A DNA stretch of 64,000 nucleotides. Origin: JAFECT01 sp964432415. Lineage in GTDB: Bacteria > Pseudomonadota > Alphaproteobacteria > Caulobacterales > Caulobacteraceae. The position numbers were made by a program, and so were the translations under genes. Shown here piece by piece: positions 23,858 through 32,091 of the stretch. The notes below the pieces were generated by a model. That model searched no databases and was not told where the DNA came from. It was given only the letters and a program-made list of their open reading frames with translations. How positions within the stretch are numbered: position 1 is the first letter of the stretch; each line of letters begins with the position of its first letter. The stretch lies in the NCBI GenBank assembly GCA_964432415.1, contig CAYSNW010000015.1, forward strand, positions 5,956-69,955, read 5' to 3'.

Positions 23858-25393
23858 CTATGTCTTGGGTTTGAAGGGATTGCCGAGGCCGGGGAGGCCT
23901 CCGGAACCGGGACCGCCGAGGCCGGGAAGCCCCTGCGGCGGAGAAGCGTTGGGATCGAGGCCGGGCAGCTTGCCGCCGCCCAGCGCCTTGAGCCGGGCCA
24001 TGTCGGGCATGCCGCCCATGCCGCCGCCGCCCATGCCGCCGGGACCGCCGGCGCCCATCATGCGGGCCATCTGCATCAGGCCCTTGCCGCCGTTGCGGCT
24101 CATCATCTTGAAGGCGTCGGCCATCTGGCGGTGCTGCTTCAGCAGGCGGTTGATCTCCTGCACCTCGACGCCGGCGCCGGCCGCCACACGGCGCTTGCGC
24201 GAGGCGTTGAGCAGGTCGGGCTTCTTGCGCTCCAGCTTGGTCATCGACGAGATGATCGCCTCCTGGCGCTTGATCATCCGGTCGTCGACGTTGGCTTCCT
24301 CGAGCTGCTTCTTGACCTTCTGGACCCCGGGCAGCAGGCCCATGATGCCCTGGATGCCGCCCATCTTGCGCATCTGCTGCAGCTGGTCGGACAGGTCGTT
24401 CAGGTCGAACTGGCCCTTGGCGAGTTTCCTCGCCATGCGCTCCGACTTCTCCTGGTCGAACTCCGCGGCGGCCTTCTCGACCAGCGCCACCACGTCGCCC
24501 TGGCCCAGGATGCGGCCCGCGACCCGGCGCGCGTCGAACACGTCGAGCGCGTCGATCTTTTCGCCGGCGCCCAGGAACTTGATGGGCAGGCCCGTGACCG
24601 CGCGCATGGACAGCATGGCGCCGCCGCGGGCGTCGCCGTCGGCGCGGGTCAGGATCAGGCCGGTCAGCGGCAGGCGCTCGTGGAAGGCGCGCGCGGTGCG
24701 CACGGCGTCCTGGCCGGTCAGACTGTCGGCGACCAGCAGGGTTTCGGTGGGCGTCGAGATGCGCGCGATCTCGGCCGCCTCGGCCATCATGGCCTCGTCC
24801 AGCGTGGTGCGGCCGGCGGTGTCCAGGATCAGGACGTCGAAGCCGCCCAGGCGCGCAGCGCTGAGCGCCCGGCGGCAGATGTCGGCGGGGCTCTGGCCGG
24901 GCACGATGGGCAGGGTGGCGACCTCGGCCTGGTCGCCCAGCATCTTCAGCTGTTCCATGGCGGCCGGACGGCGGGTGTCCAGCGAGGCCATCATGACCTT
25001 CTTGCGCTCGCTCTTCTGGAGCCTGAGCGCCAGCTTGCCGGCGGTGGTGGTCTTGCCCGAGCCCTGCAGGCCGGCCATCAGGATCACGACCGGTGGATTG
25101 GCATTGAGGTTCAGGGCCTCCGGCTCGTCGCCGCCCAGCATCTCGACCAGGCCGTCGTAGACGATCTTGACCACCTGGTCGGCGGGGCGGACCGAGCGGA
25201 TCACGTCCTCGCCGGTGGCGCGTTCCTTGGCGTGGCTGATGAAGTCCTTGACGACGGGAAGGGCGACGTCGGCCTCAAGCAGGGCCACGCGGACTTCGCG
25301 CAGGGCCTCGTCCACGTCCTTTTCGGACAGCACGCCGCGGCCGGTGAGCCGGTCGAAAACGCTGGATAGCCGCTCGTTCAGTGCGTCGAACAT
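23858..25393 (-). CDS. ffh: Signal recognition particle protein Ffh
   Basis: Ffh is the GTPase that binds 4.5S RNA and nascent membrane proteins. The 511-residue product has the N domain (MFDALNERLSSVFDRLTGRG), the G domain with GLQGSGKTTTAGKLA (P-loop, about 108-120), DTRRPAAMEQL, DTAGRTTLDEAMM and LTRADGDARGG (in place of TKlDGDarGG), and an M domain with KRQEAIISSMTKLERKKPDL and NASRKRRVAAGAGV. The Met/Gly-rich C-terminal tail is extended. No 4.5S RNA gene was recognised nearby. Confidence 0.97.
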   Translation of the reverse strand: MFDALNERLSSVFDRLTGRGVLSEKDVDEALREVRVALLEADVALPVVKDFISHAKERATGEDVIRSVRPADQVVKIVYDGLVEMLGGDEPEALNLNANPPVVILMAGLQGSGKTTTAGKLALRLQKSERKKVMMASLDTRRPAAMEQLKMLGDQAEVATLPIVPGQSPADICRRALSAARLGGFDVLILDTAGRTTLDEAMMAEAAEIARISTPTETLLVADSLTGQDAVRTARAFHERLPLTGLILTRADGDARGGAMLSMRAVTGLPIKFLGAGEKIDALDVFDARRVAGRILGQGDVVALVEKAAAEFDQEKSERMARKLAKGQFDLNDLSDQLQQMRKMGGIQGIMGLLPGVQKVKKQLEEANVDDRMIKRQEAIISSMTKLERKKPDLLNASRKRRVAAGAGVEVQEINRLLKQHRQMADAFKMMSRNGGKGLMQMARMMGAGGPGGMGGGGMGGMPDMARLKALGGGKLPGLDPNASPPQGLPGLGGPGSGGLPGLGNPFKPKT

Positions 25394-25681
25394 TCAGTCC
25401 TGCCCAGTTGCGAAAGCCTCAAACCCGACCCCCAAACGGAAGCGACCCCCGTGGACGATCACGTCGACGGGGGGCCTCGCCGCCCTCGTCCGAGATAAGG
25501 CCTCGGGGTCGTGGCGGTAGAGGGCGCGAGTACAAGCCTGCGCCGGAAGGGGCGGCTTATGACGGAAAGGGGGGTGAAAGGCAAGCTTTGGCGGGGATTG
25601 CGATCAACCAGGTGAGAGCGGCGGGCGCCGGCTGGCCACGAGCCGGCGGGGCCTCCAACGGTCGAGGTGATCGCAAGCCGC
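25394..25681. other. Intergenic region upstream of ffh
   Basis: No gene is supported here; the open frames crossing it on both strands are Arg/Gly/Pro-rich shadows. It contains a 7-bp stem GCCGGCT-N7-AGCCGGC (25627-25647), just beyond the 3' end of the membrane protein gene at 25682 and possibly its terminator. Another weak pair is CCCCCGT-N14-ACGGGGG (about 25449-25476). It should hold the ffh promoter, but I could not place it. Confidence 0.5.
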
Positions 25682-26188
25682 TCAGTCGATGTGCTCGAGG
25701 ACCAGCGGCGGAACGTGCACGTCACGACCTGGGGGAGGCGGAGGCGGGAACAGTCTGTGCCAGATCGCCTCGACGATGGTGAGCACCGTCAACGCGGCCA
25801 GCACGATGGTCAGGTTGATCACGAACCGCGGCAGTCCGAAGGTCGGGATCGCCTCGTTGTCCCAGGCCGCCCGCCAGCGCCAGATCACATAGGCGCCTTT
25901 CACATAGAGCAGGCCAAACGCCATAAGCAGGGTCATCCAGCCGCGATGGTCCGAGCGGACCGGCGCCAGAGGCTCGCCCGCTGCATTCACGGGCTTCCAG
26001 CGAGCGCGCATGAAGGAGAGCACGACCAGCTCCCAGGCGGCGGCGATCGCCAGCACCGCCGCGACGCCCGACCAGTTCTGATAGGTCGCCGCGACTACCG
26101 TCGCGCCCAGCCCCACGAGGAGAAGCATGGCAAAAGGCCTGAGCCAGCGGCCTTTCGGAATATCGGCTTCAGCCGGCAGATCCGTCAT
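25682..26188 (-). CDS. Four-helix integral membrane protein
   Basis: A 168-residue protein starting MTDLPAEADIPKGRWLRPFA after GGGGGG. Four hydrophobic segments are seen: FAMLLLVGLGATVVAATY, GVAAVLAIAAAWELVVLSFM, WMTLLMAFGLLYVKGAYVIW and FVINLTIVLAALTVLTIVEA. A Pro-rich cytoplasmic tail (LFPPPPPPGRDV) follows. I do not recognise a family. An in-frame ATG at 26224 would add 12 residues without a good ribosome site. It is divergent from the ArsR regulator at 26296 and could share the regulatory region, but no direct evidence links them. Confidence 0.75.
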   Translation of the reverse strand: MTDLPAEADIPKGRWLRPFAMLLLVGLGATVVAATYQNWSGVAAVLAIAAAWELVVLSFMRARWKPVNAAGEPLAPVRSDHRGWMTLLMAFGLLYVKGAYVIWRWRAAWDNEAIPTFGLPRFVINLTIVLAALTVLTIVEAIWHRLFPPPPPPGRDVHVPPLVLEHID

Positions 26189-26259
26189 CGTCGACCCCCC
26201 ATCGACGTTGGAACCGGGATGCACCCTTGCCCTGCGTCAGGGCTTCGTCAATCCAGCGC

Positions 26260-26288
26260 TTGACATGCAACCATATGGTTCCCTATCT
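26260..26288 (+). promoter_or_regulatory. ArsR-gene promoter with an operator in the spacer
   Basis: TTGACA at 26260-26265 and CTATCT at 26283-26288 form -35 and -10 elements with a 17-base spacer. Inside the spacer lies the perfect 12-bp palindrome AACCATATGGTT (26269-26280), ideally placed for autorepression. Transcription should begin about seven bases past the -10, at 26295-26296, which is the GTG proposed as the start codon. This suggests a leaderless mRNA. Confidence 0.7.
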
Positions 26289-26295
26289 TTCGTCC

Positions 26296-26616
26296 GTGGA
26301 CGAGATTTTCAAGGCGCTCGCCGATCCCAGCCGCCGCGCGCTGCTGGACCGCCTGGGCCAGGACAACGGCCTGAGCCTCGGCGCCCTCTGTGAAGGCCTC
26401 GCCATGTCGCGCCAGGCGGTGAGCAAGCATCTGGACATCCTGGAGACGGCCGGACTGGTCGTCGCTGTCCGCCAGGGGCGCGAGAAGCTGCACTACCTCA
26501 ATCCGGCGCCGATCTCGGAGATCTATGAGCGCTGGATCGGCAAGTTCGACCGGGGGCGAATCGAAGCGCTGGCCGACCTCAAGCGGGCGCTCGAGGCCGG
26601 CCGGGACGACAGTTAG
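26296..26616 (+). CDS. ArsR-family transcriptional regulator
   Basis: A winged-helix protein of about 106 residues. It starts VDEIFKALADPSRRALLDRL, the ArsR N-terminal signature, followed by the recognition region LCEGLAMSRQAVSKHLDILE and the wing GLVVAVRQGREKLHYLNPAP. There is no cysteine metal site, so it belongs to the non-metal ArsR group usually paired with SRPBCC/AHSA1 genes. The GTG at 26296 fits both the promoter geometry and typical family N-termini; an in-frame ATG at 26275 lies inside the operator and is less likely. The SRPBCC gene follows after 11 bases, giving a two-gene operon. Confidence 0.88.
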   Translation: MDEIFKALADPSRRALLDRLGQDNGLSLGALCEGLAMSRQAVSKHLDILETAGLVVAVRQGREKLHYLNPAPISEIYERWIGKFDRGRIEALADLKRALEAGRDDS

Positions 26617-26627
26617 GGAGACCCCGC

Positions 26628-27089
26628 ATGCTCAAGCCCAACCTCGTCTACGTCACCTACATCGCCGCTCCCGTCGAGCGGGTCTGGGAGGCGCTGACCT
26701 CGTCCGTCTTCACCACCCGCTACTTCTTCGGCCGCTCGATCGAGGGGGACTTCGCGGCCGGATCGGAGTGGATCCTGCGCATGCCGGACGGACGGGTCGA
26801 CGTGCGCGGCCGGGTGCTGGAGAGCGATCCGCCACGGAAGCTGCATCTGACCTGGGCGGTGGAGTGGCTGCCCGAGTTCAAGGACTTTCCGGAAAGCCAG
26901 GTGATCTGGGAGCTGGAGAGCGCGGGGGAGACCACGCGGCTGAGCCTGACCGAGCTGGCGGACGACTCGATCCCGGCCCAGTTCCTGGAGGGCGGCAGGA
27001 AGGGTTGGCCGGTCATCCTGTCGGGACTGAAGACCCTGCTGGAGACGGGAGAGCCCCTGAAGGTCCCGACGCCGGGGCCGCCCGCCTGA
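26628..27089 (+). CDS. SRPBCC (AHSA1-like) protein
   Basis: A 153-residue START-like protein. The N-terminus reads VYVTYIAAPVERVWEALTSS and FTTRYFFGRSIEGDFAAGSE, followed by the paired strands GRVLESDPPRKLHLTW and ETTRLSLTELADDS and a C-terminal helix GGRKGWPVILSGLKTLLETG. This is the AHSA1/ASHA1 (YndB-like) family, a hydrophobic-ligand-binding helix-grip fold. It follows the ArsR regulator with 11 bases between them, the common ArsR-SRPBCC pairing. The ligand is unknown; such pairs are thought to respond to small hydrophobic molecules. Confidence 0.88.
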   Translation: MLKPNLVYVTYIAAPVERVWEALTSSVFTTRYFFGRSIEGDFAAGSEWILRMPDGRVDVRGRVLESDPPRKLHLTWAVEWLPEFKDFPESQVIWELESAGETTRLSLTELADDSIPAQFLEGGRKGWPVILSGLKTLLETGEPLKVPTPGPPA

Positions 27090-27150
27090 GGCGAGAAGCA
27101 AGCAATTCCGTTCAATCCCGGCCCCCCGGCGACTGAGAATATGGTGCGCC

Positions 27151-28464
27151 ATGGCTTCAACCTCGCCCCGGAGGGATGACAGCGGCGGGCCCAGCCGTCG
27201 GACGGTGCTGGCCGGAGCGGCGGCGATGGGCGCCGTGGGCGCCGCGCCGACGCGGCCGCTGGTGTTCACCGGAGCCCTGGTCTGGGACGGCCTGGGTTTC
27301 CTCCCCGGGACCGACGTCGTGGCGCATGGAGGCCGGATCGTCAACGTAACCAGGCGCGCCCATCGACCCGCGGGCGCGCGCATCATCCCCGCCCACGGCG
27401 CGACCCTGCTGCCGGGCCTGATCGACTGCCATACCCACTTCGGGCCGTTGGGGCCCGCCGACAGCACCGGCGCCCGCATGATGAGCGGGACCGGCGCCGC
27501 GACCCTGGCCTCGGGCGTCACCACCGCGAGGGTTCATTTCTTCGACAACGTGCGCGGCCCGGCCTTCGCCCGCCTGGCAGAGACGCCAGGGTTTCCCGCG
27601 CCACGCCTGAGACTGGGAGGGCCGGCTCTGGTCGGGGGCCAGCCGGACCTCGACACCAGGGTCATGCGAGGCGTGAAGAGCGCCGAAGACGGGGTCGCAA
27701 AGATCAGGACCGTTCGCGCGATCGGCGCGACCTGGGTCTCGATCGAGGACATCGAGCTGTTCCCGCCGGAGGTGCTGACCGCGGTTGTGACGGAGGCGCG
27801 GGCCCAGGGCCTGCGCCTGATGGTCATGACCATCACGCCGCGCCAGCTGGAGCTGGGGGCAGCAGTCGGCGCCGACAGCCTCGATCACGGCCTGGGCGAG
27901 GTCCCCTACGACCTGACCGACATGCGCCGCTACCACAGCGCCATGTTTGCGATCGTGCTGGGCTACTACCGCAATCTCATAGCCCTGCGGCGCGATCCCT
28001 CGCCGCTGGACGATCCCCGTCCCTATCGCTTCATGACGCCGGAGGCCGCGAGCCGCGAGAAGCAGCGGGTGAAGACCTTCCTGGCCGAGGCGCCGTCGCC
28101 GCGCGAGACGCGCTACGCGGACATGGCCGCCAACTTCCGCGCCCTGTATGCCGCCGGGGCGGCCATGGTCATCGCCTCGGACTCCGGCTCGGACGGGCAG
28201 TTCCACACGGACGCGGTCTGGAACGAGATGGCGGCCTGGCGCGCGGCCGGCATCGGGATGGACGACATCCTGCGCTCGGCGACGTCACGACCTGCGGCCC
28301 TGCTGAGAGAGCCGGACATCGGCCGGATCGGCCCAGGCGCGCGCGCCGACCTGGCGCTCTATCGCGGCGACATCCGCGACGGGGCGTTCGATCCGCGGCG
28401 GGTCGCGATGGTGGTCAAGGCGGGGATCGTGATGGTCGAGGACGGCGCGCTGACGACGGCCTGA
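27151..28464 (+). CDS. Exported amidohydrolase-like protein with altered metal site
   Basis: A 437-residue amidohydrolase-superfamily protein related to the imidazolonepropionase-like exported enzymes. The N-terminus has a twin-arginine-like signal (SRRTVLAGAAAMGAVGAA). The first metal motif DCHTHFG is present, as is the later DHGLGE His and the ASDSGSDG Asp. Compared with the intact relative at 42040, the carboxylated Lys segment FIKVYTL is WVSIEDI here (Lys to Ser), and the metal His of AGHLPF is replaced in LMVMTITPR. It may be a one-metal enzyme or inactive. It is convergent with the TetR gene at 28479. Start at 27151 is supported by the signal sequence. Confidence 0.85.
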   Translation: MASTSPRRDDSGGPSRRTVLAGAAAMGAVGAAPTRPLVFTGALVWDGLGFLPGTDVVAHGGRIVNVTRRAHRPAGARIIPAHGATLLPGLIDCHTHFGPLGPADSTGARMMSGTGAATLASGVTTARVHFFDNVRGPAFARLAETPGFPAPRLRLGGPALVGGQPDLDTRVMRGVKSAEDGVAKIRTVRAIGATWVSIEDIELFPPEVLTAVVTEARAQGLRLMVMTITPRQLELGAAVGADSLDHGLGEVPYDLTDMRRYHSAMFAIVLGYYRNLIALRRDPSPLDDPRPYRFMTPEAASREKQRVKTFLAEAPSPRETRYADMAANFRALYAAGAAMVIASDSGSDGQFHTDAVWNEMAAWRAAGIGMDDILRSATSRPAALLREPDIGRIGPGARADLALYRGDIRDGAFDPRRVAMVVKAGIVMVEDGALTTA

Positions 28465-28478
28465 GGGAGGGCCCGCGC

Positions 28479-29075
28479 TCACCCCTCCCCACAGACCTCG
28501 GTGATGGCCTTGGCCATCAGGCCGCGCGCCTCCTCGCCGCCGATCCCCAGGCCCGCCAGTTCGCCGTCGGTGATGGCGTCGGCCAGGCGTTCGATGGCCA
28601 GCAGGCCCAGGGTCAGCTCCCCGTCGGTCCGCGCCGCGTTGGCCGGCAGCTTGCGCACGCGCCCGAGCTTCCACTTGAAGCTTCTGAGCAGGGCGCCGTC
28701 GACCCGGGCATCCGTGCCGCGCAGCAGCTTGAGCGACTTTCGGAACACCGCCCAGTCGCGGTGGTGGGCCAGAATGATGTCGGCGATGGCCAGGTCGAAG
28801 TCCTCGCGCATGGCGACCGCGTCGATGGCCCGGTACTCCTCGCTGACCCAGCGGTCGTAGGCGGCGAGGAACACCTCCAGCTTGTCCTTGAAGTTGCGGT
28901 AGAAGGTCTGGGGCGCGAAGCCGGCGGCGCGGGCGATGCGGTTGGTGTCGGTGCCAAGATAGCCGCGCGCGTTGAACTCCGCCGCCGCCGCCACGATCAG
29001 CCGCTCGCGCGTGGTCGGTTCCGTCGCAAAGTCGCCCGGTTCGATAGCGCTGTTATTGCTCGCGGCGTCGCCCAT
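28479..29075 (-). CDS. TetR-family transcriptional regulator
   Basis: A 198-residue regulator. The N-terminal HTH reads TTRERLIVAAAAEFNARGYL, GTDTNRIARAAGFAPQTFYR and NFKDKLEVFLAAY, the classical TetR signature; the remainder is an all-helical ligand domain (LAIADIILAHHRDWAVFRKS, LTLGLLAIERLADAIT). It is divergently arranged with the alpha/beta-hydrolase-like gene at 29144, with about 68 bases between them. Two sites GTGAT-N6-ATCAC (29076-29091 and 29141-29156) flank the spacer, one at each start codon. Autoregulation and control of its neighbour are the obvious reading. The ligand is unknown. Confidence 0.9.
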   Translation of the reverse strand: MGDAASNNSAIEPGDFATEPTTRERLIVAAAAEFNARGYLGTDTNRIARAAGFAPQTFYRNFKDKLEVFLAAYDRWVSEEYRAIDAVAMREDFDLAIADIILAHHRDWAVFRKSLKLLRGTDARVDGALLRSFKWKLGRVRKLPANAARTDGELTLGLLAIERLADAITDGELAGLGIGGEEARGLMAKAITEVCGEG

Positions 29076-29091
29076 GTGATACGCCTATCAC
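29076..29091. promoter_or_regulatory. Predicted TetR operator O1
   Basis: GTGATACGCCTATCAC is an inverted repeat (extending to a 7-bp TGTGATA / TATCACA pair at 29075-29092) that overlaps the tetR start codon. Its half-sites and six-base spacing match O2 at 29141-29156. Repression of tetR by its own product is expected. Confidence 0.7.
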
Positions 29092-29140
29092 ATCCCTTCA
29101 TCCCACGCGAGTTTCCGGCGGGAGGGGGTTGGAGCGCAAG

Positions 29141-29156
29141 GTGATGGTTTTATCAC
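29141..29156. promoter_or_regulatory. Predicted TetR operator O2
   Basis: GTGATGGTTTTATCAC has the same GTGAT-N6-ATCAC form as O1 and overlaps the proposed ATG (29144) of the hydrolase-like gene. Centres of O1 and O2 are 65 bases apart, about six helical turns, which would allow cooperative binding on one DNA face. Confidence 0.65.
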
Positions 29157-29848
29157 AAGCGGCAAGAGCGGCCTTCAGCGCGGCGGACACGGACGACCGG
29201 ATCGAGGCGGCAGGCGCCGAGATCGCCGTGCGCTGCTGGGGCCGGGGCCAGCCGGTCCTGTGCCTGCACGACGCAGGGCGGGGCTCGCGCGACTTCGAGG
29301 CTATGGCCGAGCAGCTGCAGGTCGGGTTCGAGATCATCGCGCTCGACTGGCCGGGGCACGGCTGGTCTCCAGCCGAAACGGCTCCGGCACAACCCGAGCG
29401 CTGGAGCGAGATCGCCTCCGCCCTGCTCGACGAACTGCACCTGGAGCGCGCGGTGATCCTCGGCCATGGCCTGGGCGCCGCGGCGGCCCTGCGGCTGGCC
29501 GCGTTCCAGCCCGACCGCTGCTCGGGACTGATCCTGGCCGACGCGCCGGGGCTGACGCCGCCGGGGCTGTGGTCGGGTCTTCAGGCCTTGGGCCGGCCGC
29601 AAGCCGCCAACGACCTGGCGGCCGCACCGCTCGGCCGGCTGGACCTCAGGCCCATCGCGCAGCGGGTGCGCGCGCCGGTCTGGCTGGTGTCGGGCCGCCG
29701 GGGCTTCCCGGGTCTGGAGGCGGCGGCGCCCACCGCCCTGTTCCGCAAGGCCTGCGCCAGCCGTTTCCCCGGCCGCGCCGCGCCGTTCCTCAACGCGCCC
29801 GAGGCCTTCGCCCAGCGCTTCGAACAGCTGGCCGCGGAGAACCTCTGA
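29144..29848 (+). CDS. Alpha/beta-hydrolase-fold protein without a catalytic triad
   Basis: A protein of about 234 residues with the fold clearly visible: GQPVLCLHDAGRGSRDFEAM, IIALDWPGHGWSP, a nucleophile-elbow strand AVILGHGLGAAAALRLAA, and APVWLVSGRRGF with a C-terminal NAPEAFAQRFEQ helix. At the elbow, the GHSLG of active relatives is GHGLG (Ser to Gly, codon GGC at the expected place). The acid strand has GRRGF instead of G.RD, and nothing after it contains His or Asp. The cap region is short. It is therefore unlikely to be a hydrolase and may be a ligand-binding or regulatory protein. An in-frame TTG at 29129 with GGAGG upstream is an alternative start. Confidence 0.85.
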   Translation: MVLSQAARAAFSAADTDDRIEAAGAEIAVRCWGRGQPVLCLHDAGRGSRDFEAMAEQLQVGFEIIALDWPGHGWSPAETAPAQPERWSEIASALLDELHLERAVILGHGLGAAAALRLAAFQPDRCSGLILADAPGLTPPGLWSGLQALGRPQAANDLAAAPLGRLDLRPIAQRVRAPVWLVSGRRGFPGLEAAAPTALFRKACASRFPGRAAPFLNAPEAFAQRFEQLAAENL

Positions 29849-29860
29849 GGCGACGGCGCC

Positions 29861-32023
29861 TCAGTTGGCGGAGGTCGTCTTCCCCTTGAGGTCCTCCGCA
29901 AACCCGTAGGCGACGAGCAGGGCGTCGACCTTGGGATCACGTCCCCGGAAGTTGCGGAAGGCCTGGGCCGGATCGACGCTGTTGCCGACGCTCATGATGG
30001 TGTCGTGCAGCCGCTTGGCGGTCGCCGGATCGTAGGGGTTGCCGGCTTCGGTGAAGGCCGCGAAGGCGTCGTGGTCCAGCACCTCGGCCCACAGGTAGCC
30101 GTAGTAGCCCGCCGCATAGCCCTCGCCCTGGAAGATGTGGCCGAACTGCGGGATGCGGTGGCGCATGACGATCTCGGACGGCATGCCGAGCTCGGCCAGG
30201 GTGGCCTTCTCGAAGGCCTTCATGTCCGTGGGCGCCTCGGGTGCGAGGTGAAGCTTCATGTCCACGATGGCCGAGGCCTGGGTCTCGACGGTGGAGAAGC
30301 CCTGGTTGAAGGTGCGGGCCTTCTCGATCTTGGCCAGCAGGGTGTCGGGGATGCGTTCCCCCTTGGCGTTGACCAGGAACTTCAGCACCTGGGGCGTGGT
30401 CAGGAAGTTCTCGTTGATCTGGGAGGGGAACTCCACGTAGTCGCGCGCCACCCGGGTGCCCGAAAGGGTCGGGTAGTTCACGTTGGAGTTCAGGCCGTGG
30501 AGCGCATGGCCGAACTCGTGGAACATGGTCTTGGCGTCGTCCCAGGAGATGGTCACCGCCTCGCCCGGAGCGCCCTGGCTGAAGTTGGCGTTGTTCGACA
30601 CGATGGTCGGGACATCGCCGTTGAACTTCTCCTGGGCGCGGTAGGCGTTCATCCAGGCGCCGGAGCGCTTGCCCTTGCGGGCGTAGGGATCGAAGTACCA
30701 GAGGCCGACGTGCTTTCCGGCCCGGTCCTTGACCTCATAGACGCTCATCGAGGGGTCGAAGACCGGCACGCCCTCGACCTTGGTGAAGGTGAAACCGTAG
30801 ACCTGGCCGGCGGACCAGAACATGGCCTCGCGGACGTGGTCGAGCTGCAGGTAGGGCTTCACCTCGTTCAGATCGAGGTCGTACTTGGCCTTGCGGACCT
30901 TCTCCGCATAGTAGCGGTAGTCCCAGGGCTGGATCTTGAAGCCGCCATGCTCGGAGTCGACGATCTTCTGCATGTCGGCGACGTCACGGTGGACCTGCTC
31001 CACCGCCGGCTTCCAGACCTGCAGCAGCAGCGCCATGGCGTGGTCCGGCGTCTTGGCCATGGTGTCGGCCAGGTGCCAGTCGGCGTAGGTCTTGTAGCCC
31101 AGGAGCTGGGAGCGCCGGGCGCGCAGCTGCAGGATTTCGACGGCGACGGCGTTGTTGTCGTGGGCGTCGCCGTTGTCTCCGCGCATCGTCCACATGCGGA
31201 AGCCCTTCTCGCGGAGGGCGCGGTTGGACGAATAGGTCAGGAAGGGCTCCATGGAGGAGCGGGTGTTAGCGATCACCCACTTGCCCTTCATGCCGCGACG
31301 CTCGGCCTCGGCGGCGGCGGCGGCGATCTGGCCGGGCGCCAGGCCCGCCAGGTCCTCGGGCTTGTCGAGCACGAGGGAGTAGTTCTCCTCGTCCCACAGC
31401 TCGTTGTCGCCGAAGCGGTTGTAGAGCACCGCCAGCTGCTGGTTGTACTCCGACAGCTTGGCCTTGTCGGGGGGCGAGAGCATGGCGCCGCGATGGACGA
31501 AGCCGTTCCAGTAGACCCAGACCAGGCGCTGCTGCTCCGGCGTCAGCCTGGCCTTCTCCGGCGAATTGTAGACCGCCTCGACCCGGTGGAAGAGCTTTTC
31601 GTTCTGGTTGATGCTGTCGTTGAAGGCCGCCAGCTTGGGCGACATCATCGCCTGCACCTTCTGGAACTCGGCGCTGGAGCGGTTGGAGCCCCAGATGCCG
31701 TAGTAGGTCTGCACCCGGTTGAGCGTGGAGCCGCTCTTTTCCAGCGCCTCAATTGTGTTGGCGAAGGTCGGGGGCGCGGGATTGTCAGCGATCGCCTGCA
31801 CCTCGGCCTGGTTCTCGGCCATGGCCGCTTCCAGCGCCGGCTTGAAGTCCTCCACCCGGACCTTGTCGAAGGCCGGATAGCCGCCGTAGGGCCCGGTCCA
31901 GGCCGCGAGCAGCGGGTTCTGGGCCGTGGCCACGGCCGGCGCCGGTGGCGCCGCCTGGACGGCAGGAACCGAGACGGCCAGCAGGCCAAGGGCGCTCACG
32001 CCCGCCAGAAGCATCTTACGCAT
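29861..32023 (-). CDS. Exported M3-family metallopeptidase (Dcp-like), copy 1
   Basis: A 720-residue zinc peptidase of family M3 (peptidyl-dipeptidase Dcp / oligopeptidase A group). The signal peptide is MRKMLLAGVSALGLLAVSVP and cleavage near VQAAPP indicates the periplasm. The zinc motif HEFGHALHGLN is followed 25 residues later by the third ligand Glu in DYVEFPSQINEN; RHRIPQFGHIFQGEGYAAGYYGYLW supplies the substrate His/Tyr region. It cuts dipeptides from small peptides. It lies 68 bases downstream of a close paralogue at 32092 and probably arose by tandem duplication. Confidence 0.95.
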   Translation of the reverse strand: MRKMLLAGVSALGLLAVSVPAVQAAPPAPAVATAQNPLLAAWTGPYGGYPAFDKVRVEDFKPALEAAMAENQAEVQAIADNPAPPTFANTIEALEKSGSTLNRVQTYYGIWGSNRSSAEFQKVQAMMSPKLAAFNDSINQNEKLFHRVEAVYNSPEKARLTPEQQRLVWVYWNGFVHRGAMLSPPDKAKLSEYNQQLAVLYNRFGDNELWDEENYSLVLDKPEDLAGLAPGQIAAAAAEAERRGMKGKWVIANTRSSMEPFLTYSSNRALREKGFRMWTMRGDNGDAHDNNAVAVEILQLRARRSQLLGYKTYADWHLADTMAKTPDHAMALLLQVWKPAVEQVHRDVADMQKIVDSEHGGFKIQPWDYRYYAEKVRKAKYDLDLNEVKPYLQLDHVREAMFWSAGQVYGFTFTKVEGVPVFDPSMSVYEVKDRAGKHVGLWYFDPYARKGKRSGAWMNAYRAQEKFNGDVPTIVSNNANFSQGAPGEAVTISWDDAKTMFHEFGHALHGLNSNVNYPTLSGTRVARDYVEFPSQINENFLTTPQVLKFLVNAKGERIPDTLLAKIEKARTFNQGFSTVETQASAIVDMKLHLAPEAPTDMKAFEKATLAELGMPSEIVMRHRIPQFGHIFQGEGYAAGYYGYLWAEVLDHDAFAAFTEAGNPYDPATAKRLHDTIMSVGNSVDPAQAFRNFRGRDPKVDALLVAYGFAEDLKGKTTSAN

Positions 32024-32091
32024 GGGTCACTCCCCCGAATTCGAAAAAAGTCCCCGCCCCGGCCTCTCGGCTGGAGCGGGGCTGGTCGCAC

